Assembly (NCBI GenBank): GCA_015057115.1 | Contig: SVEZ01000008.1 | Location: 62,001-126,000, forward strand | From: Lachnospiraceae bacterium | Lineage (GTDB): Bacteria > Bacillota > Clostridia > Lachnospirales > Lachnospiraceae | Direction: 5' to 3' | Length of the DNA: 64,000 bases | In this document: positions 1-8,820 of the stretch, piece by piece | Layout of the letters: every line of letters begins with the position of its first letter | Position numbering within the stretch: position 1 is the stretch's first letter | Made by a program: the position numbers and the translations under genes | Notes under the pieces: model-generated | Seen by the model: the letters and a program-made list of their open reading frames with translations, nothing else | The model's database searches: none | What the model was told of the DNA's origin: nothing

Positions 1-1435
1 CAAAATTTCCAACAATTCCTCCGGCGATATCACCTGTAACTGCACCCTGCGTTTGTGTTCTATTTCCATTGTTTTTACATCCAGTAATCTTTGCCTTTCC
101 CTTTTTCCAACCAATAATTCCTCCGGCGGTTGTATCTGCTTCAATATTTCCAGTATTGGTACATCCGGAAATTGCTCCCGTACCCTCATCTCGGGCAATT
201 ATTCCCCCGGCATACTTATTCGCAGTTATACTGCCAGAATTTTTACTTGTAACGTCACCTTCATTTATACATCCGGTTACTGCTCCGGATCCGTTAACCA
301 GCGCAACAACACCTCCCACGTTTTCTGCGCCCTTTATACTACCTTCATTTGTACAATTAATTATCTCTGTGCTACCATTTTTCTCTCCAACAATTCCTCC
401 TACATTTTTGGATGATTCATCTTGAAGGATATCTTTCTTATTGGTACAGTTTGAAATTGTTCCCTCACTACTTTTCGTAGCAACAATTCCTCCAATTGTC
501 GCAGTCGAGACATTTCCCGACGTAACGCTACCTTCATTTGTACAATCATCCACCGTTCCGGTACCACATACGCCAACAATACCTCCGACAACAACACTAC
601 CGGTCAAATCTGCGTAATTCCAACATTTATTCTTAACCAATATGGAGGTCGCCTTACCCACAATTCCTCCCACATTCTTTCCGGTTACTATTCCACGGTT
701 AACACACTTATCAATAGTTCCTACAGCCTCTCCTACAATACCACCGGAGAATGCATTGCTGGCGGTAGTGCCATCTGTAATCTTCGTTTTATTGGTACAT
801 GAACTAATGTTGGAACTTGCACCGGTATTACTACCCACCAATCCTCCAAAATAGTTTTCTGCCACACCACTCTCATATTTAATCTCACAATTTTCAAGAG
901 TCTCACATTTTTCAACTGTAACATTTGTTCCGGATCCCATAAGCATTCCTACTTTAGATGTTCCGGATCCTGTTACAGTAATGGTTGAATCTTTTATTTT
1001 TATATTTTCAATCTTTGAACCACTGCTAACCTGTCCAAACAGCCCATAGCTTCCCGTGCCATTTGCCTCAATAGACATCCCAACAATAGTTACACCACCA
1101 CCAGCAAAAGTACCTTTAAAATTTGCAATCGGTTCCCAATTTGCACCAGACAAATCAATTGTATTACCAGATTCTGCCTTAAGCTTAAAAAACTTTTCAG
1201 AATCACTGAACGCCCCAGCCTTTACGTCCGATGCAAATTGCAAAAGCTGATCTTTTCCGTTAATAACAATTGCTTTACTTTCTTCTGAGCCATCTCCACT
1301 CGAGGCATCATAATTATCAGCGTTATAGGCGGCCTTCACCTTTTCCGGCACAATGCCCACCATAGTAAGCACCATACAAATGGTCATTACCATTGCTAAT
1401 CCTTTTTTCATTTTCTCTTTTATACGGTTGTCCAT
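1..1435 (-). CDS. Secreted GLUG-repeat surface protein, 3' end missing
   Basis: This reading frame stays open from an ATG at 1435 to the left edge, about 478 codons, so it is a partial gene. The ATG follows a GGAGG box with 8-nt spacing (upstream bases 1444-1448). The first ~36 residues form a signal peptide: basic start (MDNRIKEKMKK), hydrophobic core, then a VKA-A type cleavage site. The rest is a run of ~25-45-residue repeats with the pattern GGIVG/GGLVG ... I..C.N.G.I/V, which is the GLUG motif found in IgA1-protease-like and other surface proteins that fold as right-handed beta-helices. An N-terminal piece (about residues 55-130) resembles the lead-in to such helices. The function is probably adhesion or a cell-surface role, but the C-terminal anchor or catalytic part lies outside the window, so no specific activity can be assigned. 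Confidence 0.8.
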   Translation of the reverse strand, partial: MDNRIKEKMKKGLAMVMTICMVLTMVGIVPEKVKAAYNADNYDASSGDGSEESKAIVINGKDQLLQFASDVKAGAFSDSEKFFKLKAESGNTIDLSGANWEPIANFKGTFAGGGVTIVGMSIEANGTGSYGLFGQVSSGSKIENIKIKDSTITVTGSGTSKVGMLMGSGTNVTVEKCETLENCEIKYESGVAENYFGGLVGSNTGASSNISSCTNKTKITDGTTASNAFSGGIVGEAVGTIDKCVNRGIVTGKNVGGIVGKATSILVKNKCWNYADLTGSVVVGGIVGVCGTGTVDDCTNEGSVTSGNVSTATIGGIVATKSSEGTISNCTNKKDILQDESSKNVGGIVGEKNGSTEIINCTNEGSIKGAENVGGVVALVNGSGAVTGCINEGDVTSKNSGSITANKYAGGIIARDEGTGAISGCTNTGNIEADTTAGGIIGWKKGKAKITGCKNNGNRTQTQGAVTGDIAGGIVGNF

Positions 1436-2007
1436 AACCAAGACCTCCAATCCTTTGATCTATTCAGAAAAAATAGTCTCTCAATATCTATTTATCGGCA
1501 GAATCTGCCTCTTATATTATACCTTATCCGCATGAATTTTTAGTGTCTTGAAGAAATTTTTAGATTTCATTTTCTCTGGGATTTTCCTACTCCCTATTAC
1601 CAAACTACTCTCCTCCGGAATAGACGATATTTGTGGCGCAATCGTGTCCCCCGCCGATTTTTCAAAAGACCAACGGCGGAATCTGTGTTTTTTAGATTTG
1701 TGGCGCCGAGTGTTTTTCAAAAAATAGGCGATTTATAATAGTTTAGAGCGAATATCGCCGATTCCGGCAACATAATATTTCGCGGGCTCGGCGCTTTTCA
1801 CCTTCCACACACATTAGGCGCCGAGCTTTTTCAAAAAATCGGCGCCAGCACCTCTTTTTTCACACCTACCGCCGAACCAGCCACACAACCACCAAGCGAA
1901 TCGGCACCGGCATCCACTTTTTCACACTTACCGCCGAGTCCCCAGCATCCCTCAGACGGACACGGCGTCAACATCACCTGCCGCCTTTCCCATGCATTCT
2001 ACCCCCA
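1436..2007. other. GC-rich intergenic spacer with repeated GGCGCCGA / TTTTTCAAAAAA motifs
   Basis: About 570 bases without a convincing gene. The same pattern recurs: a GGCG-rich block next to a T5-C-A6 block, at about 1650-1680, 1702-1730 and 1816-1845. The copy at 1816-1845 is a near-perfect inverted repeat with arms GGCGCCGA and TCGGCGCC around TTTTTcAAAAAA. CCGCCG/CGGCGG arms flank the 1650 copy. The 67-codon frame on the minus strand (1517-1720) is a translation of this repeat material and is not credible as a gene. The leader of the GLUG gene must lie at the low-coordinate end. Confidence 0.5.
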
Positions 2008-2039
2008 CATAAATAAGGCGCCGGTATGAACCGACGCCT
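2008..2039 (-). terminator. Hairpin terminator after the AEC carrier gene
   Basis: Arms 2016-2025 and 2030-2039 pair (AGGCGYCGGT with ACCGRCGCCT, one G-T position) around a 4-base loop, followed on the minus strand by a weak TTATTTAT tail. It lies 43 bases past the stop codon at 2082. Confidence 0.6.
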
Positions 2040-2081
2040 GTATTTCACGCTTTATGCCGCCTCCGGCTTTTTCAGTTTTCT

Positions 2082-3002
2082 CTACACTCCCAGCAAAATC
2101 GCCCAGAGAGGTATGGTTATCAACGAAAATATTGTGGTAAAAGCGACTGCCACCGCTCCCACTTTGCCCTGTTTTTCGTAGGGTGCCGTAGCCATGGCCA
2201 CAAGAGCCGCCACAGGCATACCAAAGGTGATGGTTGCCACTTTTATCAAATAAGGATCCATGTGCAAAAGCGTCATCACCCCATAGATAATAAGGGGCAC
2301 AAGAATCAGACGCATCACTGCCAGGGCATACATCCGCTTGTCCGAAAAAACTTCTTTTAAGGAATACTGCGCCATGTTGGCTCCGATGATAATCATGGAT
2401 AACGGCATGGTAAGATTTCCCACAAAACTTAAGGGTGCTGTCACAAGTTCCGGCAACGGCATTTTTCCGAAGAAAATTATCATTACCAGGATTGCCGCTA
2501 CGGTGCCGGAATTCAAAAGGGAACGAAGTTTAAATTTTTCCCCGGATTCCAGGCTGGCATCCCGCCGTACTAACGCAAGCCCCAAAGCATAGAACATGAT
2601 ATTAAATCCAAAGTGCAGGATGGAGGTAAAAAAGATTGCTTCCTCTCCCAGCATGGCCTGTACCACCGGGAATCCCATAAAGGCATTGTTGCAAAGTAAA
2701 ATGGTGAGGATATAAGTTCCCGTCAGTCCCTTTTCCACCCGCATTGCTTTTGCAAAAGCGAAGCCCAAGAAGGGTAGCACCAGATAGCAGGCTACGCCAA
2801 AAACAAATGCCGTCATAACCAGCTTCGGGTCCGTTCCATCGGTGGATGCCACGGAGCAAAGCACCAATGCCGGTCCGGTAATACTTACAATAACCTTTGA
2901 TAATTTTTTGCAGGTGGTAGGGTCAAAAATGTCTTTTTTCCCCAGTACGAATCCCAATATCATGGCCGCAAACAGCTTTACCATGGTGGTTACTATCGTC
3001 AT
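2082..3002 (-). CDS. AEC family (auxin efflux carrier-type) transporter
   Basis: A 306-residue integral membrane protein with about ten hydrophobic segments in two halves. The N-terminal half contains LGFVLGKKDIFD and a conserved NNAFMGFPV stretch (about residue 105), typical of the AEC superfamily of secondary carriers related to MleP malate permease and plant PIN proteins. The second half has the GNLTMPLSMIIIGANMA motif (about residues 192-208), also characteristic of AEC. Members move organic acids or amino-acid-like anions, and the substrate cannot be told from sequence. It lies 30 bases downstream of the next minus-strand gene and has its own terminator, so the two could share a transcript. 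Length matches the family (about 300-320). Confidence 0.85.
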   Translation of the reverse strand: MTIVTTMVKLFAAMILGFVLGKKDIFDPTTCKKLSKVIVSITGPALVLCSVASTDGTDPKLVMTAFVFGVACYLVLPFLGFAFAKAMRVEKGLTGTYILTILLCNNAFMGFPVVQAMLGEEAIFFTSILHFGFNIMFYALGLALVRRDASLESGEKFKLRSLLNSGTVAAILVMIIFFGKMPLPELVTAPLSFVGNLTMPLSMIIIGANMAQYSLKEVFSDKRMYALAVMRLILVPLIIYGVMTLLHMDPYLIKVATITFGMPVAALVAMATAPYEKQGKVGAVAVAFTTIFSLITIPLWAILLGV

Positions 3003-3032
3003 AGTCCATCCTTACCTTTCCGTAATCTTTCT

Positions 3033-4334
3033 TTAGAAGCCGTACATGGAAGAATAAAATGCACTTCCCACACTCTGCACAAGGTTCTGGAATCCTGCCT
3101 CATCCAAATCGTTTAAGTTAACTTCTTCTGTTCCCTTTACTGCTTCGCTGATTTTTGCATCCGGAGAGAAGGTCATGGTGATTGTTACCTCATTGCCTTC
3201 TTTTCCAACGTAATACTGTAATTCCTTTTTCTTTGCATCAAAAGAGGTGGTCAATAACGTTTCTCCATCCATGGAAAAAGCGTAACACTGCACATCCTTT
3301 TTCATGGATCGTTCAATCACGATGGTGTCCTCGCCACCAACAAGTTTGAAGGTTTCCTTATCTTTTCCGCCCTCGCAAAGCAGGGAGAATTTTTCTTTAT
3401 CAGCAGATTCCAATTCAATAGCTGCAATCTGTTTCTCATAAATGTAAAAGCTTACGGTTGCTTTTTCCATTTTTGCCGGAAGTTCATCAATGGATTTAAA
3501 AAGTTCATCCATCTGTTTCTGGTTTAAGTTCTCTTTTCCTACATACTCTTTCCAGATCTCTTTATAGGAATCCAACAGCTTTTCAGCCCACTCTTTGGTA
3601 ATGGTTGCTTTATAGCCTGTACATTTCTGTTTTTCACCGTTTACGGTAAACTCTTTTTCCTTGGCATCTTCAAATTCCAATTCATCAAAAGCTTCCATGG
3701 TGGCATCTTTTGTTTTTTCCAACCATTCTTTGGAACGGTTCTTGTCAAAAGCTTTCTGCAGCTGTGTATTGAAATCATCCAAATTCATGCCGGCTTCTTT
3801 CGCCATATCCGCAAGATAACCGGTGACTTTTTTGTCGTAGTTATAAGTCAGAATCTGTCCTTCCGGTAAAAAAGAACTTCCAACCCGAATCTGTTTGCCA
3901 TCCATTGCGGATGCAAGGGAAACATCTAAATTTCCCATGGTAAAACCGATATCCACCATAGCCTGTTTCTTATCCAAATCTGTGGCCATGGTAAGTTTTA
4001 AGCTTCCGCTCTGACCGCTTAAGGTTGCATCACCCTGCATAGCTACGGTATAGCTTCCGTCCTGAAATTCCGGTGCTGTTAAGGTTTCCATGCATAAGTC
4101 CGGTTTAAAAGTATTTTCCAGAGCCTGCAAAATCTTTGCTTCCTTACCCATTACAAGCTTTGGAACAATCAAAACCGCTGCCACAATGATTACAAGGGCA
4201 ACCACTCCCAGAGCAATCCATTTCGCTTTATTCTTATTCCCTTTAGTCGGGGCATCCATAACCTCCGGCGTCGGGGTATTGTTTTCCATTGTCGTGTTTT
4301 CCAAATTATTGTTTTCCATATTCATATTATCCAT
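3033..4334 (-). CDS. Membrane-anchored extracellular protein of unknown function
   Basis: About 433 residues. The N-terminus is polar and rich in Asn, Met and Glu (about residues 1-35). One hydrophobic segment follows (WIALGVVALVIIVAAVLIV, about residues 39-58), then a large Lys/Glu-rich domain that would be outside the cell. No catalytic motif is recognisable. The domain resembles lipoprotein-like beta-rich proteins in repeated structure (KLTMATDLDKK, VSFYIYEKQIAAIEL), but I cannot name a family confidently. The start at 4334 is preferred over an in-frame ATG at 4349 because a GGAG box (4344-4347) sits 9 bases before it, inside the longer frame. Its neighbours do not suggest a role. It lies just downstream of a long hairpin/tandem-repeat spacer. 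Confidence 0.65.
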   Translation of the reverse strand: MDNMNMENNNLENTTMENNTPTPEVMDAPTKGNKNKAKWIALGVVALVIIVAAVLIVPKLVMGKEAKILQALENTFKPDLCMETLTAPEFQDGSYTVAMQGDATLSGQSGSLKLTMATDLDKKQAMVDIGFTMGNLDVSLASAMDGKQIRVGSSFLPEGQILTYNYDKKVTGYLADMAKEAGMNLDDFNTQLQKAFDKNRSKEWLEKTKDATMEAFDELEFEDAKEKEFTVNGEKQKCTGYKATITKEWAEKLLDSYKEIWKEYVGKENLNQKQMDELFKSIDELPAKMEKATVSFYIYEKQIAAIELESADKEKFSLLCEGGKDKETFKLVGGEDTIVIERSMKKDVQCYAFSMDGETLLTTSFDAKKKELQYYVGKEGNEVTITMTFSPDAKISEAVKGTEEVNLNDLDEAGFQNLVQSVGSAFYSSMYGF

Positions 4335-4399
4335 ATAGTTTTTCTCCATTAAATATCCATTTTTTCTAAATCATGTAAAACTTACATCCGCCACTACTT

Positions 4400-4608
4400 A
4401 CCTGCCGCAAACACCATCAGGTGCAGAAGTAACCGCATAGTCCGGGCGCATGACATCTGGAGACATCGGCACTTAGAGGTCAGGCTGGGAAGCCTTAGGA
4501 AGTCTACTTCCCAAAGGATTCACAGACTGAACTCTTACGTGCCGCTATGTCGAAAGCTGAGCGCGAGCGCTCATGCATTGGACTATGCGGTTGCTTCACA
4601 CCGCTGTT
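4400..4608. repeat. Long imperfect intergenic hairpin (element A)
   Basis: The spacer between the aminotransferase and the membrane-anchored protein folds on itself. The core is 4467-4544, with CGGCACTTAGAG near the left end pairing with CTCTTACGTGCCG at the right. Outward from the core, CCGCATAGTCC on the left (about 4433-4443) pairs with GGACTATGCGG on the right (about 4579-4589), and further flanking bases keep pairing with interruptions. The core shares the 13-base string TCGGCACTTAGAG with the hairpin at 28533-28695. Confidence 0.65.
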
Positions 4609-4670
4609 ATGTCGAAAGCTGAGCGCAAGCGTTCATGCGTTGGACTATGCGGTTGCTTCACACCGCTGTT
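4547..4670. repeat. 62-bp direct tandem repeat, two copies
   Basis: Copies 4547-4608 and 4609-4670 both begin ATGTCGAAAGCTGAGCGC-like and end CACCGCTGTT, with three mismatches. The first copy is the right arm of the long hairpin. The second runs up to and overlaps the stop codon of the aminotransferase gene (4669-4671), so the arm appears to have been duplicated. Confidence 0.8.
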
Positions 4671-5946
4671 ATTTTAATAAGCTCTCAACTGTAGCAAGTT
4701 TCACGCAGATCACAAACAGCTTCCCTGCCATCTCCAACTCTTCAATTGGCGGAAGAGATGGTGCGATACGAATCACGCTGTCATGCGGATCCTTTTTATA
4801 AGGGAATGGTGCTCCTGCTCCGGTCATTACCATGCCTGCATTTTTGCAAAGCTCGATAACACGTTTTGCACAACCATCCACAGTTGTATAGGTAATAAAG
4901 TAACCGCCCTTCGGTCTGGAATAGGTTCCTGCACCGGTTCCTGCAAGCTCCTTATCAAACATATTCAGTAACATCTCAAACTTCGGACGAAGAATGTCTG
5001 CCTGTTTCATCATATGAGCACGCAATCCGTTAATGTCCTTAAAGAAGCGAACATGACGAAGCTGGTTCACCTTGTCGAAGCTAATCATCTGTGCATTCAT
5101 GAGTTTTAAAAGATGCTCACGGTTCGTTTTGGAAGTTGCAACTGCAGAAATTCCGGAACCTGCCATGGACATTTTGGAGGTGGAAGCAAAAACGTAAACC
5201 ATATCCGGATTACCTGCTTTTTTACACTCATCCATAATATTCAACAGCTTGTCCTGATCATCCTTGTAAAGATGATGCTCTGCATAAGCGTTATCCCAGT
5301 AAATACGGAAGTCTTCTGCTGCCGGTTTTAAAGCTGCAAAACGTTTTACTGTTTCATCGGAATAGGTAATTCCGGATGGGTTTGCATACTTTGGAACACA
5401 CCAGATTCCCTTAACCGCACTGTCGTTATTTACATATTTTTCAACCATGTCCATATCCGGACCGTCTTCTGTCATCGGAATGTTAATCATTTCAATGCCA
5501 AAATGCTCTGTGATGGTGAAGTGTCTGTCATATCCCGGTACCGGGCATAAGAATTTCACCTTATCCAGCTTGCACCATGGTGTATGTCCCAAAACTCCGT
5601 GGGTATAGGAACGGCAAACCATATCAAACATCAATGTTAAAGATGCGTTACCTCCAACAATAACTTCATCCTTATCGCATTCCATAATCTGTGCCATAAA
5701 CTCTCTGGCTTCGGTAATTCCACCGATAACACCGTAGTTACGAACATCGCCATCCACCGATTTAAAATCTGATTTGCTGTTTAAAACATCCAGCATTGGA
5801 TTTGCTAAATCAAGCTGTGCACTGGCCGGCTTTCCCCTTGCCATATTCAGTGATAACCCCTTCACTTCATAATCATGGTAAGCAGCTTCCAAGCTCTGCT
5901 TTTCTGCCAATAATTCTTCTTTTGACATTTCCTGAAATGTTTTCAT
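4669..5946 (-). CDS. Aspartate aminotransferase-like, subgroup Ic
   Basis: A 425-residue PLP enzyme. The protein aligns with the subgroup Ic aspartate aminotransferase family by its N-terminal LSLNMARGKPA motif, the GGNASLTLMFD cofactor-phosphate region, CPVPGYDRHF, the KYANPSGITYSDE segment and the active-site stretch FASTSKMSMAGSGISA, which carries the Schiff-base lysine (about residue 260). Such enzymes exchange amino groups between aspartate and 2-oxoglutarate in the cytoplasm. In an organism living on amino acid fermentation this would connect aspartate/glutamate pools to oxaloacetate. It is the last gene of a minus-strand run from about 10.9 kb. The gap to the upstream GAF gene is 40 bases. 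Its stop overlaps a 62-bp repeat copy. Confidence 0.88.
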   Translation of the reverse strand: MKTFQEMSKEELLAEKQSLEAAYHDYEVKGLSLNMARGKPASAQLDLANPMLDVLNSKSDFKSVDGDVRNYGVIGGITEAREFMAQIMECDKDEVIVGGNASLTLMFDMVCRSYTHGVLGHTPWCKLDKVKFLCPVPGYDRHFTITEHFGIEMINIPMTEDGPDMDMVEKYVNNDSAVKGIWCVPKYANPSGITYSDETVKRFAALKPAAEDFRIYWDNAYAEHHLYKDDQDKLLNIMDECKKAGNPDMVYVFASTSKMSMAGSGISAVATSKTNREHLLKLMNAQMISFDKVNQLRHVRFFKDINGLRAHMMKQADILRPKFEMLLNMFDKELAGTGAGTYSRPKGGYFITYTTVDGCAKRVIELCKNAGMVMTGAGAPFPYKKDPHDSVIRIAPSLPPIEELEMAGKLFVICVKLATVESLLK

Positions 5947-5986
5947 ACTCTTTTACCTTCTTATCTTTTAATTTTGCGGCATTTGC

Positions 5987-6430
5987 CTAAATATGTTCTT
6001 CCAGAATGCGGGCAAATTCCTCAAGTCCTTTTTGGTCTTCTTCCGTAAATCGTCCGACCGTAGGGCTGTCAATGTCCAAAACTCCAAAAATCTCCCCATT
6101 CTTATGTAACGGAACCACAATTTCGGAATTGGATGCGCAGTCACAGGCGATGTGTCCCGGAAACTCATGCACATCTTTTACCAACATGGTGGTGTCCTTC
6201 AAAACGGCGGTGCCACAGACACCTTTGCCGATTTTGATCCGGATGCAGGCGGTTTTTCCCTGGAAGGGTCCCAACATCAGTTCCCCGTTATCCATCAAAT
6301 AAAATCCTGCCCAGTTCAGATCTTCCATGCTTTCGTATAAAAGCGCAGAAGCGTTTGCCATGTTCGGGATAAAATGTTTTTCATCCTCGATCAGGGACTT
6401 TAATTGTTTGTTCATGGTAGAATAATCCAT
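5987..6430 (-). CDS. msrC: Free methionine-(R)-sulfoxide reductase, GAF-domain type
   Basis: A 147-residue single GAF domain protein. It has the three family cysteines in the expected places: KTACIRI, KGVCGTAV and HIACDCASNSEIVVP, followed by GVLDIDSP. The enzyme reduces free Met-R-sulfoxide with thioredoxin-type reductant. The RarA gene stop is 2 bases from this gene's start (6430/6433), so they are very likely co-transcribed. A second Met-sulfoxide enzyme, MsrA, is at 41221. The family is well known and the match is strong; the gene name follows E. coli usage. Confidence 0.88.
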   Translation of the reverse strand: MDYSTMNKQLKSLIEDEKHFIPNMANASALLYESMEDLNWAGFYLMDNGELMLGPFQGKTACIRIKIGKGVCGTAVLKDTTMLVKDVHEFPGHIACDCASNSEIVVPLHKNGEIFGVLDIDSPTVGRFTEEDQKGLEEFARILEEHI

Positions 6431-6432
6431 TC

Positions 6433-7761
6433 CTATTCCCTCTCTTTCCCTTTTATCCGCGCAAAATGCTCCCGGATTTCTTTTTCATGTCCCTGATCAC
6501 TGGGTTCATAGAAAACCTTGTCCGTTAAGCCATCCGGCAGATACTGTTGCTTCACATAGTGATTCTCATAATCGTGTGCATATTTGTAGCCAATGCCATG
6601 TCCCAGCTTGTCGGCTCCTCCGTAATGATGATCCATCAGGTGAACCGGAACCGACGCGGTTACGTTATTTTTAACACAATCCATGGCTGAAAAAATGGCG
6701 TTGCAACAGGCGTTTGACTTTGGCGCTGTGGCCACCGCATTTACGGCTTCCGATAAAATAATCTGCGCCTCCGGCATTCCTACCCGTTCCACAGCCAGGC
6801 ATGCACTTACTGCAACATTTAATGCCATCGGATCTGCCAGCCCCACATCTTCTGCTGCACAGATCATAATTCGTCTGGCGATGAATTTAATATCTTCCCC
6901 TGCATACAACATCTTCGCCAGATAATAAGTTGCGGCGTCCGGATCGGAGCCCCGCATACTTTTTATAAAAGCGGAAACCGTATCGTAATGATTGTCTCCG
7001 TTTTTATCGTATTTTACCACACGTTTCTGGATACACTCACTAGCCACCTCCAAGGTGATATGAATGATTCCGTCATCGCTTCGGGGAGTTGTCAGAACCC
7101 CCAATTCCAGAGCATTCAAAGCCGCTCTGGCATCTCCGTTACAGATATCTGAAAGAAAATCCAGGGCTTCCGGCGTAATATCCGCTTTGTACGCCCCCAT
7201 TCCTCTTTCTTCATCTGCAATTGCCCTTGTTAAAAGTGTCCGGATATCCGACACCTCCAAAGACTTTAACTCAAAGATTATGGAGCGGGATAAAAGCGCT
7301 CCGTTAACTTCAAAATAAGGATTCTCCGTTGTGGCCCCGATTAAAATCACGGTACCATCCTCCACAAAAGGAAGGAGATAATCCTGCTGCCCCTTGTTAA
7401 ACCGGTGAATCTCGTCAATAAACAGGATGGTCTTTTTCCCATACATTCCTGCATTATCCTTGGCGGCACTTACCACCTGCTCCATGTCCTTTTTCCCTGC
7501 AACTGTTGCGTTTAATTGGGTAAAATTCGCACTGGTGGTATTAGCAATCACCTTGGCAAGAGTGGTTTTTCCGGTTCCCGGCGGCCCGTAAAAAATTACG
7601 GAATTCAGTTTATCCGCCTTAATGGCACGATACAACAGCTTATCTTTTCCCACAATGTGCTGCTGCCCCACCACTTCTTCCAAAGTTCTGGGACGCATGC
7701 GGGATGCCAATGGGGCATCGCTTTCGCTGTTTTGCTGCCGCATATATTCAAATAAATCCAT
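6433..7761 (-). CDS. rarA: Replication-associated recombination protein A (RarA/MgsA AAA+ ATPase)
   Basis: About 442 residues. The features are MRPRTLEEVVGQQHIVG at the N-terminus, Walker [10 protein letters not shown] (about residues 57-65), Walker B ILFIDEIHRFN, sensor 1 GATTENPYFEVN, and the C-terminal HMDHHYGG-type tetramerisation region followed by YKYAHDYENHY. RarA remodels stalled replication forks and binds SSB and gapped DNA. A longer frame exists (to 7800), but the ATG at 7761 has an AAGGTG box 6 bases upstream and begins MDLFEYMRQQ, which is the normal family start. The longer version would overlap the pyruvate-kinase-like gene. The genes on both sides are 2 and 10 bases away, so this is one operon. 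Confidence 0.92.
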   Translation of the reverse strand: MDLFEYMRQQNSESDAPLASRMRPRTLEEVVGQQHIVGKDKLLYRAIKADKLNSVIFYGPPGTGKTTLAKVIANTTSANFTQLNATVAGKKDMEQVVSAAKDNAGMYGKKTILFIDEIHRFNKGQQDYLLPFVEDGTVILIGATTENPYFEVNGALLSRSIIFELKSLEVSDIRTLLTRAIADEERGMGAYKADITPEALDFLSDICNGDARAALNALELGVLTTPRSDDGIIHITLEVASECIQKRVVKYDKNGDNHYDTVSAFIKSMRGSDPDAATYYLAKMLYAGEDIKFIARRIMICAAEDVGLADPMALNVAVSACLAVERVGMPEAQIILSEAVNAVATAPKSNACCNAIFSAMDCVKNNVTASVPVHLMDHHYGGADKLGHGIGYKYAHDYENHYVKQQYLPDGLTDKVFYEPSDQGHEKEIREHFARIKGKERE

Positions 7762-7771
7762 ACCAATCACC

Positions 7772-8806
7772 TTATAACGCCGTTTTGGCAGTCTCAACAA
7801 GCACCTTCATGGCTTTCACCGGATTTACTCCCACTGCTGTTTCTGCAGTTAGCATCACGGAGGATGCTCCCTGTTTCACTGCATGGTATACATCCGTCAC
7901 TTCCGCTCTGGTAGGCACTTCCGCTTTTTCCATGCTGGCAAGCATCTGGGTTACTACCATGAAATTCCGGCCATAGTTTTTGCAAACCTGGGCAATTTCT
8001 TCCTGCAGTCTCGGAAGCTTCGTAAGATCGATGGCATTTCCCAAATCTCCTCTGGCAATAACAATCTCATCGCAGGCATCCAGTAAGGTTTCCAACTGCT
8101 TCACGCCTTCCAGATTCTCTACCTTGGCATAAATCTTAATATGACTTGCATCTGCCTGCATCAAGGTATTTCGCAAATTAATTAAATCCTGACGACTTCT
8201 TACAAAGGGAAGCATAACTCCGGTTACGCCATATTTCTTAGCCAAGCCAAGGTTCTTAATATCTGCTGCCGTTAAGGTAGGAAGATCAATCTTCACTCCC
8301 GGAATGGCAATGCTTTTTCGGGATGTCAATTCTCCGCCTCGAAGGACTTCGCAAACAATTCGTCCACCCGGCGGGCAGGAATCCTTTACGGTTGCTCCTT
8401 CGTGATCCAGAATTTCCACAACAGAAAGCAACAACTTTCCATCGTCCAAAAGCACTCTGTTTTCCAGTTGCAATTCCCACAAAATCTGCTTGCTTACCGG
8501 AATATCCTCTTCGGAAGCATCCGCCACATCCGCTAAGCATACCTTCTGTCCTTCCTGCAAAAGAAGGGGTTTTTTCAAAATTCCAATGCGAAGCTCCGGT
8601 CCTTGTAGATCAATCAGGAGTTTTCGCTTATTCATTCTGCCTTCACATGCCAGATCCAACTGACCAATCCAGTCCTCGCACTCCGTCAGACTGGTGTGGG
8701 AAAGGTTCAGTCTCACGCCGCTCATACCGACATCAAACATTTCCCGTAATACATCCTTGGTACAACAAGCCGGACCAAGTGTTCCAAAAAAATCCATATA
8801 TCTCAT
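7772..8806 (-). CDS. Short pyruvate kinase-like protein lacking the C-terminal allosteric domain
   Basis: The 344-residue protein has the (beta/alpha)8 barrel and B-domain of pyruvate kinase but stops right after the MLTAETAVG motif, so the usual ~120-residue C-terminal domain is missing (normal length about 470-590). Catalytic features are recognisable but altered. The Arg near the N-terminus is in GVRLNLSHT. The usual DTRGPEIR is DLQGPELR. The Lys/Glu loop reads KVENLEG, followed by ARGDLGN with the metal-binding Asp. The motif before the active-site Ser/Thr reads VTQMLASM. The substitution Arg to Gln in DLQGP suggests changed catalysis. It could be a shortened active kinase or a specialised paralogue. 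It sits 10 bases upstream of rarA, which is unusual company for glycolysis. Confidence 0.8.
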   Translation of the reverse strand: MRYMDFFGTLGPACCTKDVLREMFDVGMSGVRLNLSHTSLTECEDWIGQLDLACEGRMNKRKLLIDLQGPELRIGILKKPLLLQEGQKVCLADVADASEEDIPVSKQILWELQLENRVLLDDGKLLLSVVEILDHEGATVKDSCPPGGRIVCEVLRGGELTSRKSIAIPGVKIDLPTLTAADIKNLGLAKKYGVTGVMLPFVRSRQDLINLRNTLMQADASHIKIYAKVENLEGVKQLETLLDACDEIVIARGDLGNAIDLTKLPRLQEEIAQVCKNYGRNFMVVTQMLASMEKAEVPTRAEVTDVYHAVKQGASSVMLTAETAVGVNPVKAMKVLVETAKTAL

Positions 8807-8820
8807 AGTATTCCCTCAAA

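Noticed and set aside
53..854. Plus-strand frames over the left edge
   Set aside because: They are antisense to the GLUG-repeat gene and have repeat-driven composition.
1517..1720. 67-codon basic frame on the minus strand
   Set aside because: It lies in GC-rich repeat spacer with no start signal or family match.
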